Part shown: positions 16,032 to 23,452 of the stretch, one piece after another
How positions within the stretch are numbered: position 1 is the stretch's first letter
Layout of the letters: each line of letters starts with the position of its first letter
From: JANWZL01 sp041640815
Lineage (GTDB): Bacteria; Pseudomonadota; Gammaproteobacteria; Burkholderiales; Thiobacillaceae
Length of the DNA stretch: 34,665 nt
Assembly: GCA_041640815.1 (NCBI GenBank)
Contig: JBEPZO010000020.1
Location: 1 to 34,665, forward strand
Direction of reading: 5' to 3'
The notes under the pieces: model-generated
What the model saw: the letters and a program-made list of their open reading frames with translations, nothing else
Told to the model about the DNA's origin: nothing
Databases searched by the model: none
Position numbers and translations under genes: made by a program

Positions 16032-16154
16032 GAATTGAGCCCCGATAGCCAGCTGACGATGACCATCAGGGCCAGCAGGACCAGGGTGATGCTGAAGATC
16101 TCAGGCGGATGGGGGGCATGGGGGGCTACTCGCGCTCGGCACCTCCAGCCTCAT
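15947..16154 (-). pseudogene. Possible small membrane-protein gene with a frameshift in a homopolymer tract
   Basis: One base after the histidine phosphatase stop, an ATG at 16154 is preceded by GGAG at good spacing and reads MRLEVPSASSPPCPP before stopping. One frame over, from the same C-rich point, reading continues as HPPEIFSITLVLLALMVIV and on to a stop at 15947-15949, a proline-rich segment followed by one clear membrane helix and a basic tail. A one-base slip in either of two C6/G6 tracts (16111-16116, 16120-16125; each in a tandem 9-bp unit, 16109-16126) would join them. The 3' part lies in repeat copy B. No homologue is recognised, and a chance open frame cannot be excluded. Confidence 0.3.
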
Positions 16155-16155
16155 C

Positions 16156-16788
16156 TTACTCCGGCGTTTCCACCAGCACATGTTCGAGGTGATGACGGTC
16201 GGCCCATTTCACCAAATGCAGGCCGTGTTCGTCATAGACGAACCAGTTCAACGCGCAATTGGGGATGACGAAGTCGCGTGGCGCCTCGAGCGGGCGGCCA
16301 GTGGCCTGGCGATAGAGCAAGTCGAGCACACCGCCATGGCTGACGGCGCAGACCGTCTGGCCGGCATGGTGGCGGGTGATCCAGTGTAGCCCCTCGGCGA
16401 CCCGCGCGGCAAAAGCGAGCATGCTCTCGCCGGTTTCGAAATCGTAGTGGGGGTCGCGCGCGACGTAACGCGCATAGGCCTCGGGGTACTGCACCGCCGC
16501 CTCGGCGGCGGTCAACCCCTCGAAGATGCCGTAGTTGCGCTCGCGTATCTGCGGCAGCACGCGCACCTCCAGCCCCTCGCGCTCGCCGATGGCGCGTGCG
16601 GTGTCTAAGGCGCGACTTAAGTCGCTACTATAGAGTGCGGCAAAGCGATGGTGTGCGGCAGTGTAGGCCATGGCCAAGGCCTGGGCACGGCCAGTGGCGT
16701 TGAGCGGGATATTGAGGTGGCCCTGGATGCGCTTTTCGACGTTCCAGTCGGTCTCGCCGTGACGTATCACGCAAAGCTGTGTCTGCAT
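16156..16788 (-). CDS. Histidine phosphatase family protein (phosphoglycerate mutase-like)
   Basis: The 210-residue product has the branch-1 histidine phosphatase signature: RHGETDWN at residues 9-16 with the phospho-accepting His10, the second basic cluster at SSDLSRALDTA, an acid-base Glu in RERNYGIFEG, and the second catalytic His in SHGGVLD. Such proteins remove phosphate from small molecules (for example alpha-ribazole phosphate or sugar phosphates); cofactor-dependent mutase activity cannot be inferred. The start is ATG 16788. The upstream bases are T-rich with no Shine-Dalgarno sequence. It is cytoplasmic and converges on radA across repeat copy B. Confidence 0.87.
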   Translation of the reverse strand: MQTQLCVIRHGETDWNVEKRIQGHLNIPLNATGRAQALAMAYTAAHHRFAALYSSDLSRALDTARAIGEREGLEVRVLPQIRERNYGIFEGLTAAEAAVQYPEAYARYVARDPHYDFETGESMLAFAARVAEGLHWITRHHAGQTVCAVSHGGVLDLLYRQATGRPLEAPRDFVIPNCALNWFVYDEHGLHLVKWADRHHLEHVLVETPE

Positions 16789-16877
16789 GAAAAAGATAAA
16801 TCACACTACAAAGTGCGCTCAGGAGAGCCTTTCTAGGCCTGGGTTTGTTCTTATCATACGCTCCCAAGAAGAAACGC

Positions 16878-17543
16878 TCACACCGAGCCATAATTACAGG
16901 TATCGCATAATGGGCAGACAGCACAGCGAGGTCGAGGGCGGCAGATGGATTTACCGAGCTTAACAATCAGGGCGTGATACTCATTATAAAGTGCAACTTG
17001 AGGGTCTACATTCGCCATGAAGAGCTGCTGAATTTGAGCGTAAGACTCGCGCCCGTAAAGAAATCCTAAGCGCGTAAAGATGCGACGGGTGTAGGCGTCG
17101 ACGACGAAAATCGGCAATTTCAGGGCATATAGAAGGATGGAATCGGCGGTCTCTTCACCTATTCCATACACCGCAAGCAAGCGTCGACGTAGTTCGGACA
17201 GGGGAGCAAGATCGCGCAGACGCTCTGGTGCATCGGATACCCCTTCCGCTTCGAGAAAGGCGCATAAAGCTTTAAGCCGCCGGGCTTTGACGTTGTAATA
17301 GCCCGCAGGTCGGATGAGCTCGGCCAAGGTCGCAGTAGGCTGAGCTAGTATCAGTCTACAGTCAAGACACCCACCCTTCTTCAAATTCGCGATGGCTCGT
17401 TCAACATTTACCCAAGCGGTATTCTGGGTTAACACCGCTCCCACCATGACCTCGAAAGCACTCTCGGCTGGCCACCACTGCTGTGGGCCCCAAACGGTAT
17501 ACAGGCGGCGGTAAAGTTCAAGCCAGTCTAAAGCGCGCCCCAT
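16878..17543 (-). CDS. Endonuclease III-related HhH-GPD DNA glycosylase
   Basis: The 221-residue product has the HhH-GPD fold and a C-terminal iron-sulfur cysteine set (C201-X5-C207-X2-C210-X5-C216, plus C213). The hairpin reads VYGIGEETAD, so the Lys that makes Nth a glycosylase/AP-lyase is Glu131; the catalytic Asp is kept (Asp149 in VVDAYTRR). This pattern resembles monofunctional relatives such as the MagIII-type 3-methyladenine glycosylase rather than Nth, so it should excise a damaged base without strand cleavage. The base composition looks more AT-rich than the flanks. No Shine-Dalgarno sequence precedes ATG 17543. A hairpin (GCCCT 17565-17569, AGGGC 17573-17577) flanked by CTAAAC/GTTTAG lies just upstream. 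Confidence 0.85.
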   Translation of the reverse strand: MGRALDWLELYRRLYTVWGPQQWWPAESAFEVMVGAVLTQNTAWVNVERAIANLKKGGCLDCRLILAQPTATLAELIRPAGYYNVKARRLKALCAFLEAEGVSDAPERLRDLAPLSELRRRLLAVYGIGEETADSILLYALKLPIFVVDAYTRRIFTRLGFLYGRESYAQIQQLFMANVDPQVALYNEYHALIVKLGKSICRPRPRCAVCPLCDTCNYGSV

Positions 17544-17723
17544 GAGAGGAGAGACTAAACATTGGCCCTGTCAGGGCTGTTTGGTTTAGAGAGAATGTCC
17601 ACGTTTTTCGTGAGGGCAAACGCGAAGCACAGAAGCGATGTCACATTAAGCAAGGTGATCGTTTCGAGCTTAAACAACCGGCCGCCAGGCCTGGGTCAAG
17701 TTATGTGGGGTGAGGTATCGCCG

Positions 17724-17752
17724 AAAAAAAGAGTGCTAAACGATAATGCACC
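17724..17752 (-). terminator. Possible terminator downstream of the tRNA gene
   Basis: Read on the minus strand, a short stem (GGTGC with GCACT) is followed by a run of seven T residues (17724-17730). It lies about 45 bp past the tRNA 3' end, a sensible place for the end of the tRNA transcript. The stem is weak and includes a wobble pair. Confidence 0.4.
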
Positions 17753-17795
17753 TAGCTCTGCAAAGCTCATAATACGGCGAGTTTGAGGGGGTTAG

Positions 17796-17871
17796 TGGTG
17801 CCGGCAGTCCGACTCGAACGGACGACCTACCGCTTACAAGGCGGTTGCTCTACCAGCTGAGCTATGCCGGC
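17796..17871 (-). tRNA. tRNA-Thr (anticodon TGT)
   Basis: A 76-base cloverleaf including an encoded CCA. The acceptor stem GCCGGCA pairs with TGCCGGC, the D-arm is GCTC...GAGC, the anticodon stem ACCGC/GCGGT encloses CTTGTAA with anticodon TGT, and the T-arm carries GTTCGAGTC. It reads ACA codons. It is 52 bp downstream of sspB on the same strand, and the gap holds a perfect tandem 11-bp duplication and a TTGCAA hexamer. Confidence 0.96.
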
Positions 17872-17888
17872 AGTGGCGATGAGATACA

Positions 17889-17910
17889 GCACGGCGTTGG
17901 CACGGCGTTG
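17889..17910. repeat. Tandem 11-bp duplication upstream of tRNA-Thr
   Basis: GCACGGCGTTG occurs twice back to back (17889-17899 and 17900-17910). On the minus strand it falls between a TTGCAA hexamer and a TGTATC hexamer. If those are the tRNA promoter elements the spacer is 19 bp, so the duplication may have altered spacing. Confidence 0.6.
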
Positions 17911-17923
17911 CAAGATAAACGCA

Positions 17924-18364
17924 CTATTTGACGAGACGCAGCCTTGGCTTGCCACCCGGCTTGCCCGGATCAGCGCTCGTGCCCTCACCTGCCGTATTGT
18001 CCTCGCCCGCGCTGGGCGTGCCAATGGGCTGCGGCTGTTCCTCGGTCGATGGGGGTGGTGGCGGGAAGACCATACCCTCGCCCGTCTCGCGGGCATAGAT
18101 GGCGAGCACATTTGCCACAGGGACGAGGATGTCATGGGCAACACCGTTGAAACGGGCAGAAAAACTCACCCACTCGTTGTCCATCTTCAGCCTACGGACG
18201 GCATTTGGGCCGATGTTGAACACGATCTGCCCCTCCCTGACGAAGGCCGCAGGGACCAGGCAGCGGGTATCGACCCGCACGTTAATGTAGGGCGTGTAGC
18301 CGCTATCGACACACCATTCGTATAACGCGCGCAGCAGGTAAGGCTGTTGAGGCTGGCCGCTCAC
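17924..18364 (-). CDS. sspB: ClpXP protease specificity-enhancing factor SspB
   Basis: The 146-residue product has the SspB substrate-binding fold (PYLLRALYEW near the start, then DGQ-like EGQIVFNIGPNAV and FNGVAHDILVPVANVLAIYARE). A flexible Pro/Gly-rich linker follows, and the terminal PRLRLVK matches the short tail that docks on the ClpX zinc-binding domain. SspB delivers ssrA-tagged and other proteins to ClpXP. It starts at GTG 18364, overlapping the sspA stop by 4 bp (GTGA), which implies translational coupling. It follows petABC and sspA in one transcription unit. Confidence 0.95.
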   Translation of the reverse strand: MSGQPQQPYLLRALYEWCVDSGYTPYINVRVDTRCLVPAAFVREGQIVFNIGPNAVRRLKMDNEWVSFSARFNGVAHDILVPVANVLAIYARETGEGMVFPPPPPSTEEQPQPIGTPSAGEDNTAGEGTSADPGKPGGKPRLRLVK

Positions 18365-18960
18365 TTGCGCATAGCCTTTTCAACGGGGGTTAAGGCATCA
18401 ATGAAGGCCTGCCTGCTGAAGATGCGCTCAGCATACTTGAGGAGGGGCGCAGCCTGTTTTGGCAAGTTGATGCCGTAGTAGTCGAGCCGCCAGAGCAGCG
18501 GGGCGATCGCGACGTCGAGCATGGAGTAATCCTCGCCCAACATGTATTTCTGTTTGGAGAAGATGGGGGCGATGGCGGTCAAGTTGTCGCGGATGATGCT
18601 GCGCGCTTTGTCTGCCACCTTCTGCGACCCGCTGTTGATCTCGATCACGTGGCTGTATAGGTCGCGCTCGAAATTGAACAGAAACAGACGGGCGCGCGCC
18701 CGCATCACGGGATCGGGCGGCATCAGCTGCGGGTGCGGAAAGCGCTCGTCGATGTACTCGTTGATGATGTTCGATTCGTAGAGGATCAGGTCGCGTTCGA
18801 CCAGGATCGGCACCTGGTTGTAAGGGTTCATGGCCGCGATCTCAGGGGGCTTGTCATAGACGTCTACATCGCGGATCTCGAAATCCATGCCCTTTTCATA
18901 CAAGACGATGCGGCAGCGGTGACTGAAGGGGCAGGAGGTACCTGAATAGAGGATCATCAT
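18361..18960 (-). CDS. sspA: Stringent starvation protein A
   Basis: The product (199 residues from ATG 18960) is a glutathione-S-transferase-fold protein: N-terminal thioredoxin-like domain with MMILYSGTSCPFSHRCRIVL and VPILVERDLILYESNIINEYI, and a helical C-terminal domain. SspA binds RNA polymerase and adjusts transcription in stationary phase and acid stress rather than acting as a transferase. ATG 18960 is chosen because AGAGG lies eight bases upstream; a longer frame to 18990 would overlap petC. It begins 11 bp after petC and couples to sspB. Confidence 0.95.
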   Translation of the reverse strand: MMILYSGTSCPFSHRCRIVLYEKGMDFEIRDVDVYDKPPEIAAMNPYNQVPILVERDLILYESNIINEYIDERFPHPQLMPPDPVMRARARLFLFNFERDLYSHVIEINSGSQKVADKARSIIRDNLTAIAPIFSKQKYMLGEDYSMLDVAIAPLLWRLDYYGINLPKQAAPLLKYAERIFSRQAFIDALTPVEKAMRK

Positions 18961-18971
18961 GGCCACATCCT

Positions 18972-19724
18972 CTAGTGTACTTCGCGCCAAAATTCCCGCT
19001 TCAGATAGAAAGCCACGACGAAGAACAAAGACAGGAAGAGGATCACCGCTACCCCTGTGCGCATGCGCTGTGCTTTTGCGGGTTCGCCCATCCAGGCCAG
19101 ATAGTTGACGAGATCGGCCACCAGCGCATCGTATTCAGCCAGCGTCAGCTTGCCAGGCTTGGCGAGGACCAAACGTTCGATGACCTGGTGTGGCTTGCCG
19201 TCCTCACCAATGACTTCGCGGGTGACCGGTACCAGGTGCCCTTGCAGCTCATGTAAGACATGCGGCATGGCGACCTTGTCGAACACCAGATTGTTCCAGC
19301 CTGTGGGGCGCGAGGCATCGCGATAGAACGTGCGCAGGTAGGTGTAGACCCAATCGGCGCCACGCGAGCGCGTGATGACGGTGAGGTCGGGGGGGGCTGC
19401 GCCGAACCACGCCTTGGCATCCGCCGGGCGCATGGCGACGGACATGGTCTCGCCCACCTTGTCGGCCGCAAAGAGCAGGTTGTCCTTGATCTGGGCCTCG
19501 GTCAGTCCGATGTCGGTCAGCCGTCCATAGCGCATGTAATTGGCCGAGTGACAGTTGAGGCAATAATTGACGAAAACGCGTGCGCCGCGCTGCAGGGACT
19601 CCTGATCGTTGACATTCAGCGGCGCGCGATCCAGCTTGACGCTCGTCGCACTGACGGCGGCGCCAAAGGGCCAGGCCAGTGCCAGCACAAAGGTGTAGAT
19701 GATCAGGCTATGGCGCAAATTCAT
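18972..19724 (-). CDS. petC: Ubiquinol-cytochrome c reductase, cytochrome c1
   Basis: The 250-residue product has a cleavable-looking N-terminal hydrophobic signal, one haem c motif CLNCH (about residues 55-59), the conserved RYGRLTDIGL, the axial Met region (KVAMPHVL), and a C-terminal membrane anchor ending FYLKREFWREVH. It passes electrons from the Rieske centre to soluble cytochrome c at the periplasmic face. The start is ATG 19724, overlapping the petB stop by 4 bp (ATGA). A much longer open frame to 20444 is an out-of-frame reading of petB. Confidence 0.96.
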   Translation of the reverse strand: MNLRHSLIIYTFVLALAWPFGAAVSATSVKLDRAPLNVNDQESLQRGARVFVNYCLNCHSANYMRYGRLTDIGLTEAQIKDNLLFAADKVGETMSVAMRPADAKAWFGAAPPDLTVITRSRGADWVYTYLRTFYRDASRPTGWNNLVFDKVAMPHVLHELQGHLVPVTREVIGEDGKPHQVIERLVLAKPGKLTLAEYDALVADLVNYLAWMGEPAKAQRMRTGVAVILFLSLFFVVAFYLKREFWREVH

Positions 19725-20947
19725 TTTGCGGTCACCCTTTCCGGTTCTTGTTTGTAGGTATCGTGCTTGGTGTACCAAGGCATCAGCAAGAAGAAGGCGA
19801 AATACACGACGGTAAGCACCCGCGCAATCCAGGTGTAGAGCTCGGTCGCTGGCAAAATGCCCAGGATGCCCAGCCCGATGAAGGCGATGGCGAACAAAGC
19901 GAGGGCGATCTTGTACTTGGGACCACGGTAACGGATCGACTTGACCGGCGAGCGATCGAGCCAAGGCAGGAAGAAGAAGATCAACACGGCAATGCCCATG
20001 GCCAGCACCCCTGGAAACTGGGAGCCGAACATGGGTGGGATGGCGCGCAGGATGGCGTAGTAGGGGGTGAAGTACCACACCGGCGCGATGTGTTCCGGCG
20101 TCTTCAGCGGGTCGGCCGGGATGAAGTTGTTCGCCTCGAGGAAATAACCGTTCATCTCGGGGGCGAAGAAGACGATGGCCGAGAATACGATCAGGAACAC
20201 GACCACACCGAGGATGTCCTTGACCGTGTAGTAGGGATGGAAGGGGATGCCATCGAGCGGCCGGCCCTGGGCGTCCTTCTTGTTCTTGATCTCCACTCCA
20301 TCCGGGTTGTTTGAACCGACTTCGTGCAGGGCGACGATGTGCGCCACGACCAGGCCCAGCAGGACGAGCGGTAGGGCGATGACGTGGAAGGCGAAGAAGC
20401 GGTTCAAGGTCGCATCCGAAACGACGTAATCGCCGCGAATCCAAATCGACAGGTCTTCGCCGATGATGGGGATGGCTGCGAACAGGTTGACGATGACCTG
20501 CGCTCCCCAGTAGGACATCTGGCCCCAGGGCAAAAGATAGCCGAAGAAGGCCTCGGCCATCAAAACCAGGTAGATCAGCATGCCGAAGATCCAGATCAGC
20601 TCACGCGGCTTGCGGTGCGAGCCATAGAGCAGGGCCCGGAACATGTGCAGGTAGACGACGATGAAGAAGGCCGATGCCCCCGTGGAGTGGGCGTAACGGA
20701 TGAGCCATCCGTAGGGCACGTCACGCATGATGTACTCGACGGAGGCAAACGCTTGGCTCGCGTCCGGCTTGTAGTGCATGGTCAGGAAGATGCCGGTGAC
20801 GATCTGGATCACCAGCACGAGCAGGGCGAGCGAGCCGAAGTAGTACCAGAAGTTGAAGTTCTTCGGCGCGTAATACTCCGACAGGTGGGCGCGCCAGGTC
20901 TCCGATAGCGGGAAACGCGCGTCGATCCAACTGAGCAGTTTCTGCAT
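19721..20947 (-). CDS. petB: Ubiquinol-cytochrome c reductase, cytochrome b
   Basis: The 408-residue polytopic protein carries the quinol oxidation and reduction sites of complex III. The haem-ligand histidine pairs are visible (H-X13-H in the HSTGAS...LH helix, H-X14-H in the FHVIAL...AH helix). The Qo-site motif reads PVWY instead of the more widespread PEWY, a variant known among proteobacteria. About eight membrane helices are predicted. ATG 20947 is preferred to the in-frame TTG 20953 because GAGGGG is spaced eight bases before it. It lies 19 bp after petA and overlaps petC by 4 bp. Confidence 0.96.
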   Translation of the reverse strand: MQKLLSWIDARFPLSETWRAHLSEYYAPKNFNFWYYFGSLALLVLVIQIVTGIFLTMHYKPDASQAFASVEYIMRDVPYGWLIRYAHSTGASAFFIVVYLHMFRALLYGSHRKPRELIWIFGMLIYLVLMAEAFFGYLLPWGQMSYWGAQVIVNLFAAIPIIGEDLSIWIRGDYVVSDATLNRFFAFHVIALPLVLLGLVVAHIVALHEVGSNNPDGVEIKNKKDAQGRPLDGIPFHPYYTVKDILGVVVFLIVFSAIVFFAPEMNGYFLEANNFIPADPLKTPEHIAPVWYFTPYYAILRAIPPMFGSQFPGVLAMGIAVLIFFFLPWLDRSPVKSIRYRGPKYKIALALFAIAFIGLGILGILPATELYTWIARVLTVVYFAFFLLMPWYTKHDTYKQEPERVTAK

Positions 20948-20966
20948 GATCAATTCCCCTCGTGAA

Positions 20967-21566
20967 TCAGGTGCTAGCGTCTTGATCCACGCCGATGAGC
21001 ACCCTGGTCTCGCTCAGGTATTTATGCGGCGGCACGACCAGATTCGACGGGGCTGGCGAGCCGGCGAAGACGCGCGCCGCCATGTCGAAGCGGGAGCCGT
21101 GACAAGGGCAGAACCAGCCGCCAGGCCAATCCGCGCCGAGGTCGGGCGCGCCGATATCGCTCCGGTAGGTCGGTGAACAGCCGAGGTGGGTGCAGATGCC
21201 GATGACGATGAAATACTCCGGTTTGATGGAGCGTGTAGGATTCTTGCAGTAATCGGGTTGCTGATTGGTGTTCTCCGAGTGCGGGTCGGTGAGTTTGTCA
21301 TCGTGCTTGCCGAGCAGCGCCAACATCTCCGGCGTGCGATGCACGACCCACACGGGTTTGCCGCGCCACTCCACATCCACCTTCATGCCCGGCTCGATCT
21401 TGGACAGATCGACCTCCACCGGCGCCCCGGCGGCCAGCGCACGTGCACTCGGATTCATGCTGAGAACGAAGGGCACGGCCGCACCTACGGCCGCCACGCC
21501 CCCCAAAGCCGTACTCATCGCCACCAAGAAGCGGCGTTTGGAACCATCCATAGTCGTGTCAGTCAT
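20967..21566 (-). CDS. petA: Ubiquinol-cytochrome c reductase, Rieske iron-sulfur subunit
   Basis: The 199-residue product has an N-terminal twin-arginine-like segment (KRRFLVAMS) with a membrane anchor, and the Rieske cluster motifs CTHLGC and CPCHGS in the C-terminal half. It moves the first electron from ubiquinol to cytochrome c1. The start ATG 21566 is preceded by CGGGTAAAG. It is first in petA-petB-petC-sspA-sspB. A candidate promoter (TTACCA 21683-21688, 17 bp, TATCCT 21660-21665, minus strand) sits about 95 bp upstream, overlapping a CGTG-TTAC-CACG palindrome. Confidence 0.96.
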   Translation of the reverse strand: MTDTTMDGSKRRFLVAMSTALGGVAAVGAAVPFVLSMNPSARALAAGAPVEVDLSKIEPGMKVDVEWRGKPVWVVHRTPEMLALLGKHDDKLTDPHSENTNQQPDYCKNPTRSIKPEYFIVIGICTHLGCSPTYRSDIGAPDLGADWPGGWFCPCHGSRFDMAARVFAGSPAPSNLVVPPHKYLSETRVLIGVDQDAST

Positions 21567-22148
21567 AGCTTTACCCGATTAATGGTCGATGCTTTGGTAA
21601 ACGATTGCACCGAAAAACCGCAGCCGAGATCGTGTGCCTGTTTGTTGCGGGAGTCTATTAGGATATCAGGATCGATAGCGCGTGGTAACACGATCGATAA
21701 ATTCGGTTATTGTACATTAAAAAAACGTTCTTCCATACGCGGTAGACTGAAGACTGTTCTGGGCAGATCCCGGCTTGGGAAGGGCGTACACTGCACCCCC
21801 TTCGGGAGCCCCCGCTCGCGCGGCGCGTCTGGCGTAAAAAGCAGGTAGAGGTGCATGTGTCGAACCGATCAGGGGAACAAGGATAACCAGATAGATTCCT
21901 GCAGCTCAAGCCTGCATTTCCTGCCGAATTCCAGATGCTTCCAGCTCGAGTCCTCCCTGTGCTTTGTGGAGCCCGCTCATGTCCCCCCAAAAGCACAGAT
22001 TGTCGCGAGCTCCTCTACAGTCTCCCTTGCCATCTCGTATGCGAGCGTCATGGAGCTGTCTCGCTCATACAGTGCGCCTCTTCCCGCATCCGCGATGGAA
22101 AATCTAGGATAATGGTAAGTTTGGCAGACTCAGCAAAGAGAGCTTAGC
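21567..22148. other. Divergent intergenic region between petA and the HtrA gene
   Basis: About 580 bp with no supported gene; open frames at plus 21855-22112 and minus 21658-21996 have no family and poor starts. It should hold promoters for both sides. On the petA side: TTACCA-17-TATCCT (minus, 21688 to 21660), overlapping CGTGGTAACACG (21681-21692) with ATCGAT on each side. On the other side, TAGGATAAT near 22104-22112 is a plausible -10 for the HtrA gene with no clear -35. Confidence 0.4.
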
Positions 22149-23306
22149 ATGCGCAAACTATGGCTAGCCTTCGCCCAGCTTACCACTGCACTCGCGCTTC
22201 TGCTTTCAGCCGTGCTTGTATTGGATCGTGTCTTCCCTGGTCTGCTGCCAAACTCTAGCCCGAGCGTAACCATCCGCGAGGCAACGCAGCAAGCTACCGC
22301 ACCGGCGGTGGCCAGCTACGCCGAGGCTGCCCGTAAGTCGTTGCCATCGGTCGTCAACATCAACACGACTAAGCAGGTCACAGTGCCTGCCCATCCGCTG
22401 CTGGACGACCCATTTTTTCGGCGCTTTTTTGGTTCAGAAGCTCGCCGCCAGCAAGTTTCCAACTTAGGGTCTGGGGTGATTGTCAGCAAGGATGGCTTCA
22501 TTCTTACTAACCACCACGTGATTGAGGCGGCCGATGAGATCCAAGTGTCACTACCTGATGGGCGCACGCTTCCCGCTGAGCTGGTCGGCACCGACCCCGA
22601 AACTGATCTAGCGGTATTACGGGTGCGGCAAACAGGTCTTAAAGCCATTACTTTCGCCAAGCCCGACAGCGTGCGCGTCGGCGATGTGGTACTGGCCATC
22701 GGCAACCCTTTCGGGGTTGGCCAGACCGTAACGATGGGAATCGTCAGCGGACTGAATCGCAGCCATCTGGGCATCAACACGTTCGAAAACTTTATTCAAA
22801 CCGATGCCGCCATCAATCCCGGTAACTCTGGCGGAGCCTTGGTAGACACGGCGGGCAATCTGGTCGGCATCAACACCGCCATCTTCTCGCGCAACGGCGG
22901 CAATATGGGGATTGGCTTCGCTATTCCAGTTTCGCTTGCTAGTCAGGTGATGCAGCAGATCATCGCGCATGGTAGCGTGACGCGCGGCTGGGTGGGAATA
23001 GAAGTTCAAGACATTACGCCCGAGATCGCTGAGTCTCTTGACCTACCGAACACGCAAGGGGCGCTTATCGCTGGCGTATTGCGCGGCGGGCCAGCCGACA
23101 AGGCCGGCATCCGGCCGGGCGATGTGCTGATCTCAGTCAACGACAAACCGGTCGCCGACTCGTCCGCCCTGCTCAACCTCATCGCCGCGTTACCGCCGGG
23201 CAAATTGGCGGCCCTGGGGCTCATCCGCAAGCAAACTAAGATGCAGATCATGGTCAAGGTGGATAAGCGGCCGATTATGCGTCGCCAGCTTGATCAAGAC
23301 GAGTAG
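22149..23306 (+). CDS. HtrA/DegS-type membrane-anchored serine protease
   Basis: The 385-residue product begins with one uncleaved-looking membrane helix (about 5-28), then a trypsin-like domain with catalytic His123 (TNHHV), Asp153 (TDLAVL) and Ser227 (GNSGG), then a single PDZ domain (about 270-370; RGGPADKAGIRPGDVLISVND). One PDZ and an N-terminal anchor make it DegS/AlgW-like rather than DegP-like (two PDZ). It would act in the periplasm in protein quality control or envelope-stress signalling. GAGAG lies nine bases before ATG 22149. No rseA or rpoE gene is next to it. Confidence 0.92.
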   Translation: MRKLWLAFAQLTTALALLLSAVLVLDRVFPGLLPNSSPSVTIREATQQATAPAVASYAEAARKSLPSVVNINTTKQVTVPAHPLLDDPFFRRFFGSEARRQQVSNLGSGVIVSKDGFILTNHHVIEAADEIQVSLPDGRTLPAELVGTDPETDLAVLRVRQTGLKAITFAKPDSVRVGDVVLAIGNPFGVGQTVTMGIVSGLNRSHLGINTFENFIQTDAAINPGNSGGALVDTAGNLVGINTAIFSRNGGNMGIGFAIPVSLASQVMQQIIAHGSVTRGWVGIEVQDITPEIAESLDLPNTQGALIAGVLRGGPADKAGIRPGDVLISVNDKPVADSSALLNLIAALPPGKLAALGLIRKQTKMQIMVKVDKRPIMRRQLDQDE

Positions 23307-23452
23307 ATGATTTTGCTGCCCTCGACACTTAGTCCATAGATCGCAACCACAAGCGTGGCTAGAAAGCGAAGCGAGCAAGTGTTAGCGAAGTTGACGCTGC
23401 AATAATTTGATGAGCGCGTTAGCCACACACGAGGACTTGCTTGCCTGGCTGA

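Noticed and set aside
18972..20444. A 490-codon open frame containing cytochrome c1 at its C-terminal end
   Set aside because: The first ~240 codons are an out-of-frame reading of petB. Signal peptide, ATGA overlap and family length place the petC start at 19724.
21855..22112. 85-codon plus-strand frame before the HtrA gene
   Set aside because: Ser/Cys-rich, no domain, weak start; looks like a chance frame in the petA-htrA spacer.
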